DNA of 64,000 nucleotides, taken from contig OY764867.1 in NCBI GenBank assembly GCA_963668535.1, positions 930,001-994,000 on the forward strand. The letters run 5' to 3'. The position numbers and the translations under genes were made by a program. Below are positions 18,586-26,765 of this stretch, piece after piece; position 1 is the first letter of the stretch, and each line of letters opens with the position of its first letter. Source of the stretch: F22 sp963668535 (GTDB lineage Bacteria > Bacteroidota > Bacteroidia > Bacteroidales > Bacteroidaceae). The notes below the pieces were generated by a model. That model did not search any database. It was not told the origin of the DNA and worked only from the letters and a program-made list of their open reading frames with translations.

Positions 18586-18909
18586 TCATTCCGAGTCTTT
18601 CAGAGCAAACAAATCAAGATCATCAATTGCTTCCTCTAGTCGTCCGAACATACCAAGAATCTCCTCATTATTAGCATTTGCTTCTGCTTTCACTGCACGT
18701 GTGGCCATATGCAAAGCAGCTATTGATAGTAAACGGGAGGCATCATCCGATGCGACTCCATGCTGTTTATAATAAAGTAGTGCCTCATTGAGCTGTTTAG
18801 CAGCAAGACGAATCCACTCTTCGTCTTTTCTAGGAATAGTCATTTGAATTTTGTGGTCATTGACTACTACTGTAATCTTCAATTTTCCTGACAATTCCTG
18901 ATTATTCAT
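18586..18909 (-). CDS. zapA: Cell division protein ZapA
   Basis: A 107-residue FtsZ-associated protein that promotes lateral bundling of FtsZ filaments at midcell. The globular N-terminal domain (KLKITVVVNDHKIQMTIPRK, then EEWIRLAAKQLNEALLYYK) matches the ZapA head. It is followed by the conserved LLSIAALHMATRAVKAEA helix and a short C-terminal coiled coil. It is immediately downstream of a small coiled-coil gene, an arrangement I know from other Bacteroidota, and upstream of rny. The E. coli 6S RNA gene is associated with zapA, but the 104-base gap here is too short and unstructured for that. Confidence 0.9.
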   Translation of the reverse strand: MNNQELSGKLKITVVVNDHKIQMTIPRKDEEWIRLAAKQLNEALLYYKQHGVASDDASRLLSIAALHMATRAVKAEANANNEEILGMFGRLEEAIDDLDLFALKDSE

Positions 18910-18982
18910 AGGCTATATAGAAATGCTATCTAATTATTGGATATCCTGTTCGGTCATCTCAATGCAAGTCATCGACAAAAAA

Positions 18983-19270
18983 CTACTCATCTGAGAAATC
19001 ATCCTTCGTCAAAATTGCAATGCATTGATCTACATCATTTACAAGATGGGCAAGTCTTGTTTTTGTATCAGTCAATTCCATACTTTTTACATCAACATAC
19101 TTGGCATCTTTTAGCAACGCATATTGTGCACGAGTCTCTTGAAGTTCTTTTTCCAGTATCTGAATCTTTTGTTGTTGAGCTTGCAGTACTTCACGCTGCT
19201 GCTTATATGCCATAATCAAAGCATTAACTTTTGATTCAAACGACTTTGTCTTGTCCTTCTGCTGACTCAT
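18983..19270 (-). CDS. Small coiled-coil protein upstream of zapA
   Basis: A 95-residue protein with no named family that I can assign. Residues about 10-55 are a continuous heptad-rich helix (Lys, Gln, Glu and Leu spaced as in a coiled coil: QQQKIQILEKELQETRAQYA). A second helical segment containing THLVNDVDQ-like sequence (residues 70-90) follows. There is no signal peptide or membrane segment. It is the first gene of the zapA unit, 73 bases from zapA. Because ZapA works through coiled-coil contacts and E. coli has the unrelated coiled-coil partner ZapB, a role as a ZapA or divisome partner is a reasonable inference, not shown by the sequence. Confidence 0.75.
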   Translation of the reverse strand: MSQQKDKTKSFESKVNALIMAYKQQREVLQAQQQKIQILEKELQETRAQYALLKDAKYVDVKSMELTDTKTRLAHLVNDVDQCIAILTKDDFSDE

Positions 19271-19292
19271 ACTGTTTTACGCTAATTTCCTA

Positions 19293-19322
19293 CAAAAATA
19301 CGATTATATTAGTATATTCAAA
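19293..19322 (-). promoter_or_regulatory. Promoter of the coiled-coil/zapA unit
   Basis: On the minus strand TTTG (19319-19322) lies 18 bases from TATTTTTG (19293-19300). The -7 element is exact and the spacing one base short of the usual 19. Transcription should start about 15 bases before the start codon. Confidence 0.6.
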
Positions 19323-19350
19323 AGATTTCGCCTAGAAAAGGCACAAAAAA

Positions 19351-19384
19351 ACTCAGACTAGCTCCATATTTGGGCGGTCTGAGT
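19351..19384 (-). terminator. Terminator of the tRNA-Trp transcript
   Basis: ACTCAGAC (19351-19358) pairs with GTCTGAGT (19377-19384). On the minus strand the hairpin is followed by seven T residues, and it lies 43 bases downstream of tRNA-Trp. Confidence 0.75.
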
Positions 19385-19426
19385 CATCTCACAATCAATA
19401 ATTTTCCTAACACCTTAATGAATAGG

Positions 19427-19499
19427 CACGGGAAGAGAGGCTCGAACTCCCGACACCCGGTTTTGGAGACCGGTGCTCTACCAACTGAGCTATTCCCGT
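19427..19499 (-). tRNA. tRNA-Trp (anticodon CCA)
   Basis: A 73-base cloverleaf read on the minus strand. The acceptor stem pairs ACGGGAA with TTCCCGT, and the discriminator is G. The D arm is GCTC..GAGC. The anticodon stem CCGGT/ACCGG encloses loop CTCCAAA, giving anticodon CCA. The T loop is TTCGAGC. CCA is not encoded. A perfect promoter lies just upstream and a terminator downstream, so it is a single-gene transcript. Confidence 0.97.
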
Positions 19500-19510
19500 G
19501 TTTGCGGATG

Positions 19511-19541
19511 CAAAGGTAGTGCTTTTTTCGAAACTACCAAA
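19511..19541 (-). promoter_or_regulatory. Promoter of tRNA-Trp
   Basis: On the minus strand TTTG (19538-19541), a 19-base spacer, and TACCTTTG (19511-19518): an exact consensus match. The predicted start is about 5 bases before the mature 5' end of the tRNA. Confidence 0.8.
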
Positions 19542-19587
19542 TAGCGAACTCAAAAAAATCGTTTTACATAAAAAGAAACCTTTCCGA

Positions 19588-19619
19588 TTGGTCAAAACAA
19601 GAAAGAATTAGTACCTTTG
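19588..19619 (+). promoter_or_regulatory. Promoter of the DUF5020 gene
   Basis: TACCTTTG at 19612-19619 is an exact -7 element. A TTG at 19588-19590 lies 21 bases upstream as a weak -33 element. Transcription would start near 19626, 40 bases before the gene. Confidence 0.6.
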
Positions 19620-19665
19620 CGCCATCAAAAATAAACCAATTATTCACTTTATTCAAAACAAAAAA

Positions 19666-20406
19666 ATGATGAAAAAGATTCTCTTATCAGTTCTTTTTGG
19701 CTTAGGCTTGACTCTTGGTGCATTTGCACAAACAAACGTGCAATTTCATTATGACTTCGGACGTACATTGTATAGCAGCGATCAAGCATCTCGCCCTCAC
19801 ATCACAACAACTCTTGAACACCTTTCTTCTGACAAGTGGGGTTCTACATTCTTTTTTGTAGATGTATGTAGCAATTCTACAGGCGTACAAAGCGCATATA
19901 CCGAAATCACTCGCGACTTCAAACTAGGCGATAGCCCTATCACTGCTCACGTAGAATATAATGGTGGCCTTTGGAGTGACAATGATGCTGGCGTTGGTTA
20001 TCAATACGACAACAGCTACTTACTTGGGGTAAAATATACACTACATAGTGCAGACTTCTCTCGAGGCATTTCTTTTATACCAATGTATAAGTATATCCAA
20101 AAGAATAGTTCACCAAATAGTTTCCAATTCACTACTGTATGGTGGTTGAACTTCTGTAATGGTGGATATACTTTCTCTGGATTTGCCGATATTTGGCGTG
20201 AAGACACTCGTGGTGATGGCAATGGTTCGCTATGTAAATTCATTACAGAACCTCAATTTTGGTTCAACTTAAACAAATTGATTGATGGTTTTGAGATGCC
20301 TATCAGTGTGGGCTCGGAGATTGAAATCAGCCAAGGTTTCGTCAACATGACTTTTGAAGACAAGTTCTACATCAACCCAACTTTAGCTGTTAAATGGACT
20401 TTCTAA
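19666..20406 (+). CDS. DUF5020-family outer-membrane protein (Tsx-like barrel)
   Basis: A 246-residue secreted protein with a clear signal peptide (LGLTLGAFAQ, cleavage near residue 22). The mature part has alternating hydrophobic and polar residues, aromatic girdles and a C-terminal Phe (AVKWTF), the usual layout of a small outer-membrane beta-barrel. It matches my memory of the Bacteroidota DUF5020 family, which is similar to the nucleoside channel Tsx. Motifs supporting this are VQFHYDFGR at the start and FFFVDVCSN around residue 65. Transport of nucleosides is an inference. It is monocistronic, between its own promoter and the terminator at 20453. Codons look well adapted, suggesting an abundant protein. 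Confidence 0.8.
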   Translation: MMKKILLSVLFGLGLTLGAFAQTNVQFHYDFGRTLYSSDQASRPHITTTLEHLSSDKWGSTFFFVDVCSNSTGVQSAYTEITRDFKLGDSPITAHVEYNGGLWSDNDAGVGYQYDNSYLLGVKYTLHSADFSRGISFIPMYKYIQKNSSPNSFQFTTVWWLNFCNGGYTFSGFADIWREDTRGDGNGSLCKFITEPQFWFNLNKLIDGFEMPISVGSEIEISQGFVNMTFEDKFYINPTLAVKWTF

Positions 20407-20452
20407 ACAGACTGTTCGTATAAAGAATACTAACTACATACTTGTAGTTTTT

Positions 20453-20486
20453 AAGAAGGCGTGCCCATTTTGGCGCGCCTTCTTTT
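20453..20486 (+). terminator. Terminator of the DUF5020 gene
   Basis: AAGAAGGCGTGCC (20453-20465) pairs with GGCGCGCCTTCTT (one G-T pair) across a short loop and is followed by a T tract. It lies 46 bases past the stop codon. Confidence 0.85.
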
Positions 20487-20584
20487 TATAGATATTCCGT
20501 TCTCTATTATACTAGATTAAGACGTCAATAAACTAAGAAAGACTTATCACAAGGTTTGATTTTTCTTCTCTAAGGATTCAAAGC

Positions 20585-20652
20585 CTCGATTCAAACGTTT
20601 GGTCCCATCGATTCAAACGTTTGAATCGATGGGACCAAACGTTTGAATCGAG
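20585..20652. repeat. 68-bp perfect palindrome with three CAAACGTTTG sites
   Basis: The two 34-base halves are exact reverse complements with no loop. Inside are three copies of the self-complementary decamer CAAACGTTTG at 20592-20601, 20614-20623 and 20636-20645, spaced centre to centre by exactly 22 bp. The 16-mer TCGATTCAAACGTTTG occurs directly repeated at 20586 and 20608. A further half-site GATTCAAA lies at 20575-20582. The element sits in a 390-base gap between two terminators, so it is outside both flanking transcription units. It has no T tract of its own. The rest of the gap (20487-20584 and 20653-20711) shows nothing I can name. Confidence 0.9.
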
Positions 20653-20711
20653 AGGCGCAAAGGGTCGAAAAGGAACAATCGACCTTATCCCAACAAAACC
20701 ACAGTATACTA

Positions 20712-20746
20712 AAAGAGGGTGAACTTATAGAAAGTTCACCCTCTTT
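20712..20746. terminator. Terminator after mutB
   Basis: A perfect 15-bp inverted repeat pairs 20712-20726 (AAAGAGGGTGAACTT) with 20732-20746 across a 5-base loop. It lies 52 bases beyond the mutB stop codon on the minus strand. Confidence 0.85.
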
Positions 20747-20797
20747 ATTATATATGTCTGCTTAAGACATCAACGTTGTGTCAACACACGTTCAATA

Positions 20798-22942
20798 TTA
20801 GTCTTCAAGCAAGATTTCCATCATTGTGCAAGCCGCCTTAGCCACTGGAGAACCAGGACCAAAGATAGCTGATACACCAGCTTTGTATAAGAAGTCATAG
20901 TCTTGTGCTGGGATGACACCACCAGCGATCACAACGATATCCTCACGACCTAGCTCTTTAAGCTCAGCAATAATTTGAGGAATCAATGTCTTGTGACCTG
21001 CTGCCAATGAAGATACACCAACAACGTCTACGTCATTTTCTACAGCTTGACGAGCAGCTTCTGCTGGAGTTTGGAACAATGGTCCCATATCCACATCAAA
21101 TCCGCAGTCTGCGTAACCTGTAGCTACAACCTTAGCACCACGGTCGTGACCATCTTGACCCATCTTAGCGATCATCACACGAGGTTGACGACCTACCTTC
21201 TTAGCATATTCTGCTGTCAACTCACATGCACGAGCGAAATCTGCATCGCCTTTACTTTCTGATGAATACACGCCTTCAATTGTTCTAATTACTGCTTTGT
21301 AACGACCTACGATAGTTTCGCAAGCGTCAGAAATTTCTCCAAGTGTAGCACGTAGACCAGCTGCCTTAACAGCCAAATCAAGCAAGTTGCCTTCCTTAGT
21401 TTCTACGCATTTAGTAATAGCAGCAAGTGCTTCTTGCACCTTCGCTTCATCACGTTTTTCTTTCAAGACTTCAAGAGACTTGATTTGCTCGTTACGTACA
21501 GCAGTGTTATCAATATCAAGGATATCGATTGGATCTTCTTTTTCAAGACGATACTTGTTAACACCCACAATTGTTTGAGCACCAGAGTCAATACGAGCTT
21601 GAGTACGAGCAGCTGCTTCTTCAATACGCATCTTAGGCACACCAGTTTCAATTGCCTTAGCCATACCACCAAGTTTTTCAACTTCTTGAAGACGTTCCCA
21701 TGCCTTGTGAGCAAGTTCGTCTGTCAAAGACTCTACGTAGTAAGAACCAGCCCATGGGTCGATTCCCTTACAGATTTGAGTTTCTTGTTGAATATAGATC
21801 TGAGTATTACGAGCAATACGTGCAGAGAAATCAGTTGGAAGTGCAATCGCTTCATCCAAGGCATTTGTGTGCAATGATTGGGTATGACCAAGTGCGGCCG
21901 CCATTGCTTCGACACAAGTACGACCCACATTATTGAATGGATCTTGCTCTGTCAAAGACCAACCTGAAGTCTGAGAGTGCGTACGTAGCGCCATAGACTT
22001 AGGATTCTTTGGATTGAATTGCTTCACGATCTTAGCCCATAGCATACGAGCGGCACGCATCTTAGCGATTTCCATAAAGTGGTTTGTACCAATCGCCCAG
22101 AAGAATGATAAACGTGGAGCAAAAGCATCGATATCAATACCTGCTGCAATACCTGCACGAAGGTATTCAAGACCATCGGCTAGTGTATAAGCCAACTCGA
22201 TATCTGCTGTTGCACCAGCTTCTTGCATGTGGTAACCAGAGATAGAAATAGAGTTGAACTTAGGCATCTTTTGAGATGTGTACTCAAAGATATCTGAAAT
22301 AATCTGCATAGAGAATGCAGGTGGGTAGATATATGTGTTACGCACCATGAACTCCTTAAGGATATCGTTCTGGATAGTACCAGCCATTTCTTCCAACTTA
22401 GCACCTTGTTCTAGACCTGCGTTGATATAGAAAGCCATAATAGGAAGAACGGCACCATTCATGGTCATTGATACAGACATCTTATTCAATGGAATACCAT
22501 CAAAAAGTACCTTCATGTTTTCCAAAGAACAGATAGATACACCTGCCTTACCCACATCACCTACTACGCGGTCATGGTCTGGGTCATACCCACGGTGTGT
22601 AGCCAAGTCAAAGGCTACAGAAAGTCCTTTCTGACCTGCCGCAAGGTTACGACGGTAGAATGCATTTGATTCTTCAGCAGTAGAAAAACCTGCATATTGA
22701 CGAATAGTCCATGGGCGGAAAGCATACATCATTGAGTATGGTCCGCGAAGGAAAGGAGGAAGACCTGCAGCATAACCAAGATGCTCCATACCTTCAAGGT
22801 CTTCTTGTGTGTAAACAGGCTTTACTTGGATATGCTCTGGAGTAGTCCAGTCGGCTTTGATACCATTAGCCTTCTGCCATTCTTTGCCATCAACTGGCTG
22901 TAAGGCAGCATAAATATCTATGTCGTTAAAATTCTTTCTCAT
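20798..22942 (-). CDS. mutB: Methylmalonyl-CoA mutase large (catalytic) subunit
   Basis: Adenosylcobalamin-dependent isomerase subunit of 714 residues that interconverts succinyl-CoA and methylmalonyl-CoA. The TIM-barrel substrate domain contains the family's PFLRGPYSMMYAFRPWTIRQYAG-type segment (near residue 65) and RNLAAGQKGLSVAFDLATHRG. The C-terminal cobalamin domain carries the base-off motif GQDGHDRG at about residues 597-604, with the histidine that replaces the lower axial ligand. Conserved VVGVSSLAAGH and VIAGGVIP follow. It lies 2 bases after mutA, so the subunits are translationally coupled. MeaB (30813) and the adenosyltransferase (54241) supply activation and cofactor. No cobalamin riboswitch precedes the operon. 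Confidence 0.97.
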   Translation of the reverse strand: MRKNFNDIDIYAALQPVDGKEWQKANGIKADWTTPEHIQVKPVYTQEDLEGMEHLGYAAGLPPFLRGPYSMMYAFRPWTIRQYAGFSTAEESNAFYRRNLAAGQKGLSVAFDLATHRGYDPDHDRVVGDVGKAGVSICSLENMKVLFDGIPLNKMSVSMTMNGAVLPIMAFYINAGLEQGAKLEEMAGTIQNDILKEFMVRNTYIYPPAFSMQIISDIFEYTSQKMPKFNSISISGYHMQEAGATADIELAYTLADGLEYLRAGIAAGIDIDAFAPRLSFFWAIGTNHFMEIAKMRAARMLWAKIVKQFNPKNPKSMALRTHSQTSGWSLTEQDPFNNVGRTCVEAMAAALGHTQSLHTNALDEAIALPTDFSARIARNTQIYIQQETQICKGIDPWAGSYYVESLTDELAHKAWERLQEVEKLGGMAKAIETGVPKMRIEEAAARTQARIDSGAQTIVGVNKYRLEKEDPIDILDIDNTAVRNEQIKSLEVLKEKRDEAKVQEALAAITKCVETKEGNLLDLAVKAAGLRATLGEISDACETIVGRYKAVIRTIEGVYSSESKGDADFARACELTAEYAKKVGRQPRVMIAKMGQDGHDRGAKVVATGYADCGFDVDMGPLFQTPAEAARQAVENDVDVVGVSSLAAGHKTLIPQIIAELKELGREDIVVIAGGVIPAQDYDFLYKAGVSAIFGPGSPVAKAACTMMEILLED

Positions 22943-22944
22943 CT

Positions 22945-24807
22945 TTACTTCAATAGTTTAGCGTTGTAAGCCTGTAGTGTCTCTAATACATTGACACGTA
23001 CGTGGATAAAGTTCTCGATACCAGCTGCACGTAAATCATCTGTACACGCAGGATTACCAGCTACGATGAACAATGCATCGTCACCAACTGCTTTGAATGC
23101 AGGGACTGCGTATTCAGCATATTCGTCATCTGAAGAACAAATAACGACTATATCTGCACCAGCTTTCTTGGCTGCTTCAGCACCAGCTTCAACAGTTTCG
23201 AAACCTAAGTTGTCAACCACTTCGTAACCAGCACAAGCCAAGAAATTACATGCAAATTGTGCACGTGCTTGACGCATAGCCAAGTTACCGATTGTCAACA
23301 TAAATGCTTTAGGACGTTTGCCAGACATTTCTGTCTCAAGACGTAGTTTTTCAAATTCACTAGACTCACGGCTGAAATCAAGTGCATCACAATCTTTACC
23401 GCAACTGCGTTCTGCACCTTTATTGCAGGCGTAAAGGTCCATATCATTTGGACGCTTGTCACCAGCCACTTCAGTAAAGTTAGGGAACTGGTTAGTACCC
23501 AACAATTGTTCACGACGTTGTGCCACTAATGTATGACGACGTTCGTTGCTAGCATTGACATTCTTTTGTACTGTGCCAGCCTTAACAGCAGCATAGAAAC
23601 CACCTTGTTTTTCTACATCCAAGAAAACATTCCATGCTTCTTTAGCAATAGCATCAGTAACATATTCAATATAGTATGAACCAGCTGATGGGTCAACAAC
23701 TTTATCAAAGTGAGATTCTTCTTTAAGAAGTAATTGTTGATTACGAGCGATACGTTCAGAGAAATCGCTTGAAGCTTGGAACACCTTATCATAAGGAGCC
23801 ACTGTCAAAGAATCAACACCAGCCAAAGTAGCTGACATCGCTTCTGTTTGAGAACGAAGCATATTGACGTTGGCATCAAACATTGTCATGTTGTATGTTG
23901 ATGTTTCAGCATGTACATGAGCTTTTGCTGCTTCTTTATCGTCTGTATACTGAGATACGATAGTAGCCCATAGCATACGAGCTGCACGGAACTTAGCGAT
24001 TTCAAGGAAATAATTGGAGCCAACACCAAAAGTGAATTTCACACGGTTAGCCACCTCTGCTGCATCCATACCTGCTTCAGTCAAAGTCTGCATCCACTCG
24101 TTACCCCAAGCTAATGAATTACCTAGCTCTTGAGCGATGAATGAACCTGCATTGTTCAACAAAAGACCATTTACTGTAAATACACGATAGTTCTTAAGTG
24201 GAGCAAGTGTATCAATAAGTGTCTTAGATGTTGCTGCAAGACTACCCTTTTCTTTAGAGTTAGCAAGCATACGGCCAAAGAAATCATAATTGATAGATCC
24301 TTGTAGTGTAGCCAAATCATAGCCTTTTTCAGTGAAATAAGCTACAAGTAGACCAGCCAATGCTGCAACATGGCCTTGGCATACAGAGAAGTTTAGCTCT
24401 ACACAATCTGCTGCGATACCATCAAGTAAAGCTGCAATAAATTCTGCATTCACTTCCTTCATTGGAATTGTAAATGAAAGAGAGTCAATACCCTTCATCA
24501 ACACATCCTTAGCCTTAGCGTTCATAGCTTCTGCTGAATCTCCGACAATGTCTTGGCGTACAAACCATACATTATCTTTCTTTGTACCACGCAGGTATGG
24601 GAATTCACCTGGTAGTGCATCTGTAATTTTCAGCCCCTCAAGGTCTTCCTTGCGGTATAATGGCTGTACTTTAAAACCTTCGTTTGTTTTCCAAACAAGT
24701 CTCTTCTCAAAATCGGCCCCCTTTAGGTCAACCTGAATTTTGTCCATCCACTCCTGGGTAGAGGTAGGAGCAAAATCAGAAAAGAGCTTTTCTTTACTTT
24801 CTGCCAT
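22945..24807 (-). CDS. mutA: Methylmalonyl-CoA mutase small subunit
   Basis: Non-catalytic partner of 620 residues in the heterodimeric mutase. It has the same barrel-plus-cobalamin-fold layout as MutB. However, the C-terminal domain lacks the DxHxxG motif (the corresponding stretch reads TIGNLAMRQARAQF), so it should not bind cobalamin. The N-terminal region (LFSDFAPTSTQEWMDKIQVD) matches small-subunit starts. The upstream region has TATATTTG on the minus strand at 24917-24924 as a -7 element, but its -33 match is poor. The roughly 100-base leader contains no B12-box-like sequence, so control by a cobalamin riboswitch is not supported. Confidence 0.96.
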   Translation of the reverse strand: MAESKEKLFSDFAPTSTQEWMDKIQVDLKGADFEKRLVWKTNEGFKVQPLYRKEDLEGLKITDALPGEFPYLRGTKKDNVWFVRQDIVGDSAEAMNAKAKDVLMKGIDSLSFTIPMKEVNAEFIAALLDGIAADCVELNFSVCQGHVAALAGLLVAYFTEKGYDLATLQGSINYDFFGRMLANSKEKGSLAATSKTLIDTLAPLKNYRVFTVNGLLLNNAGSFIAQELGNSLAWGNEWMQTLTEAGMDAAEVANRVKFTFGVGSNYFLEIAKFRAARMLWATIVSQYTDDKEAAKAHVHAETSTYNMTMFDANVNMLRSQTEAMSATLAGVDSLTVAPYDKVFQASSDFSERIARNQQLLLKEESHFDKVVDPSAGSYYIEYVTDAIAKEAWNVFLDVEKQGGFYAAVKAGTVQKNVNASNERRHTLVAQRREQLLGTNQFPNFTEVAGDKRPNDMDLYACNKGAERSCGKDCDALDFSRESSEFEKLRLETEMSGKRPKAFMLTIGNLAMRQARAQFACNFLACAGYEVVDNLGFETVEAGAEAAKKAGADIVVICSSDDEYAEYAVPAFKAVGDDALFIVAGNPACTDDLRAAGIENFIHVRVNVLETLQAYNAKLLK

Positions 24808-24981
24808 AGTTGTTTATGTATAATAAAAACGTGATTATAGTCTTGATAATTAGACGATTTTGATCAATAATTTGAAAAGGCACAACAATCTTTACCCTCA
24901 AAATCGATAATCTGTGCAAATATACGACTTTCGATTTACGTGGTGAACAATTTATAAAAAAAAGGAATTAAAAAGGTATAA

Positions 24982-25608
24982 TTAGCGCAATCTTAATTCA
25001 ATATAGTGCTTCAAGAACGCAACAATCTCCTCATCAGGCATTTTTCCAGAGTCAATACATAAATCATAACTCTCTGCAGCCCCCCATTCTTTATTTGAAA
25101 AAAAGTTATAATAAGCGCTGCGACTTTTATCTGCTTTGCGAATCAAATGATGGGCTTGATCTTCATCAATATGATCGCGATGCACCAATCGCTGTACGCG
25201 TTCTTGAGTAGAAGCATGGATAAAGATGGAAATCAGTTTTGGATGATCACGCAATATATAATCGGCACACCTCCCCATAAATAGAGCCGACTCTCGGCCA
25301 GCGACCTCACGAATCACATGACTTTGTTGTTTAAACAATTCATCGTGACACAAACAATTATTAGATAAGCTCAACCCTTCTCCTGCAAAAGGCAAATTGA
25401 TGCCAAAAAAGCCACCAATAAAATGGCTCGAAGGTTGTTCATCGGCATGTTCGAAAAACTCCTTACTTAATCCAGACTCTTGACTAGCAATATCTAAAAG
25501 CTCTTTGGCATAAAAGGAGATACCTAAACTTTCCGCCAGAGCTTGTCCTATTCTATATCCACCACTACCTAATTGGCGTCCTATTGTGACTACAAATTGA
25601 TTTTTCAT
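24982..25608 (-). CDS. Cytidylate-kinase-like family protein
   Basis: A 208-residue P-loop protein of the cytidylate kinase-like family (distinct from the canonical Cmk). The N-terminal Walker A reads GRQLGSGGYRIG (about residues 10-21). An ALFMGRCADYIL segment near 105 and a helical LID-like region with RLVHRDHIDEDQAHHLIRKAD follow. The C-terminal part has YDLCIDSGKM, usual in this family. The physiological substrate of these Bacteroidota homologues is not established. They may phosphorylate a nucleotide or another small molecule. It is transcribed divergently from menA, and its perfect promoter at 25654-25684 overlaps the menA promoter region. Confidence 0.85.
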   Translation of the reverse strand: MKNQFVVTIGRQLGSGGYRIGQALAESLGISFYAKELLDIASQESGLSKEFFEHADEQPSSHFIGGFFGINLPFAGEGLSLSNNCLCHDELFKQQSHVIREVAGRESALFMGRCADYILRDHPKLISIFIHASTQERVQRLVHRDHIDEDQAHHLIRKADKSRSAYYNFFSNKEWGAAESYDLCIDSGKMPDEEIVAFLKHYIELRLR

Positions 25609-25617
25609 GGGCTATGA

Positions 25618-25648
25618 TTTTATTCTTTGTTCTTATGTATTATCTTTG
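25618..25648 (+). promoter_or_regulatory. Promoter of menA
   Basis: TATCTTTG at 25641-25648 is an exact -7 element. TTTT (25618-25621), one mismatch from TTTG, sits 19 bases upstream. It points to a start near 25655 and supports the menA start codon at 25737 over the far-upstream 25614. Confidence 0.6.
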
Positions 25649-25653
25649 TAGTC

Positions 25654-25684
25654 CAAAGTTACTAATATTTAAGCGTTATCCAAA
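25654..25684 (-). promoter_or_regulatory. Promoter of the cytidylate-kinase-like gene
   Basis: On the minus strand TTTG (25681-25684), 19 bases, TAACTTTG (25654-25661): an exact match to the consensus. The predicted start, near 25647, falls inside the menA -7 element. Confidence 0.8.
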
Positions 25685-25736
25685 TATTTGCTTAGACATT
25701 ACGCATTGTTCAGATGCATTTTTGAATAGACAACCA

Positions 25737-26645
25737 ATGATTGATACAATACAGCCTCATAGCTTTAAAGCATGGCTATTGGCCACTCGGCCTAAGACCT
25801 TGCCAGGTGCTCTTGCACCTGTTATAGTAGGTAGTTCTCTAGCCTTCCATCATGAACACTTAGTATGGCCTGTGGCTATACTTTGTAGCCTATTTGCAGT
25901 GCTCATGCAAGTTGTGGCTAATTTCATCAACGATTACACGGATTATAAAAAAGGAAGTGATCGAGAAGATAGACTCGGTCCTGAACGTGCTTGCGCTCAA
26001 GGCTGGATCAGCCCATCAGCAATGCTCACAGCAAGTTATGTCACAAGTATATTAGCCTGCTTTGTGGGATTAGGCTTACTATACTATGGGGGCTGGCCAT
26101 TGATTATAATCGGATTAATCTGTGTATTGTTTGCTTTTTTGTATAGCACAGGTCCATACCCACTTAGCTATTATGGCTGGGGGGATATATTGGTTATTGT
26201 TTTCTTTGGCTTAATACCAGTGGTAACTACCTATTACATAATGTGTAAAGAAATATCTGGGTATAGTATATTACTAGGATTCGCTGTCGGCATCGCTACG
26301 GATGCCATTCTTATGGTAAACAATTATAGGGACATTGCCCAAGATCAATTAAGTAAAAAACGAACCATTGTAGTACGTTTTGGGGCTTCATTCGGCGCCA
26401 AGGCATATGCTGGGATTGGTCTACTAACGAGCCTACTAACAGCTGTCTATTTTTGCTTGGATATGCATCCATTGTACATCTTGGCTTTGCTTCCATATGG
26501 CATTATTTTCACAAATAATTATAGACAACTTAAACACATAGGCCCCAATAAACGGTTAAATATCATACTGGGTAAGACTGCATTAAGTGTTTTAGTGCTC
26601 AGTTTGACCTTGGCTATTTGTACAATTATTTTCAACATAACATAA
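25737..26645 (+). CDS. menA: 1,4-dihydroxy-2-naphthoate polyprenyltransferase MenA
   Basis: UbiA-superfamily prenyltransferase of 302 residues that attaches the isoprenoid chain in menaquinone synthesis, an integral inner-membrane enzyme. The N-terminal WLLATRPKTLPGALAPV segment is diagnostic of MenA. The first aspartate-rich motif reads NDYTDYKKGSD (about residue 65), and the second is NNYRDIAQD (about 198). Roughly eight to nine hydrophobic helices follow. The frame is open back to 25614. I chose the ATG at 25737 because the upstream part is not MenA-like and the promoter would lie inside it. No other men genes are adjacent. Confidence 0.9.
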   Translation: MIDTIQPHSFKAWLLATRPKTLPGALAPVIVGSSLAFHHEHLVWPVAILCSLFAVLMQVVANFINDYTDYKKGSDREDRLGPERACAQGWISPSAMLTASYVTSILACFVGLGLLYYGGWPLIIIGLICVLFAFLYSTGPYPLSYYGWGDILVIVFFGLIPVVTTYYIMCKEISGYSILLGFAVGIATDAILMVNNYRDIAQDQLSKKRTIVVRFGASFGAKAYAGIGLLTSLLTAVYFCLDMHPLYILALLPYGIIFTNNYRQLKHIGPNKRLNIILGKTALSVLVLSLTLAICTIIFNIT

Positions 26646-26704
26646 TTACATTAACAATTCATCCTGTTCTGCAAGAATGAAATATTTTTGTAACATAAGA
26701 AATA

Positions 26705-26735
26705 CTTGGTAAACCAGATTTTTTTCGTTACTTTG
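26705..26735 (+). promoter_or_regulatory. Promoter of the PiT phosphate transporter
   Basis: CTTG (26705-26708), 19 bases, TTACTTTG (26728-26735). Each element is one mismatch from consensus and the spacing is exact. Predicted start is near 26742, 24 bases before the gene. Confidence 0.55.
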
Positions 26736-26765
26736 CCGGACAACAAAATAAGCAAATAAATTTGT

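Noticed and set aside
20585..20652. Could the 22-bp repeat be a CRISPR array?
   Set aside because: The repeats are inverted as well as direct, the intervening 12 bases are reverse complements of each other rather than unique spacers, and no cas genes are present.
24808..24981. Cobalamin riboswitch in front of mutAB
   Set aside because: The leader is about 100 bases, AT-rich and lacks a B12-box-like sequence or extended paired core.
25614..25736. Longer start for menA at 25614
   Set aside because: The predicted promoter falls inside this stretch and the translated part has no MenA similarity; the ATG at 25737 fits the family start.
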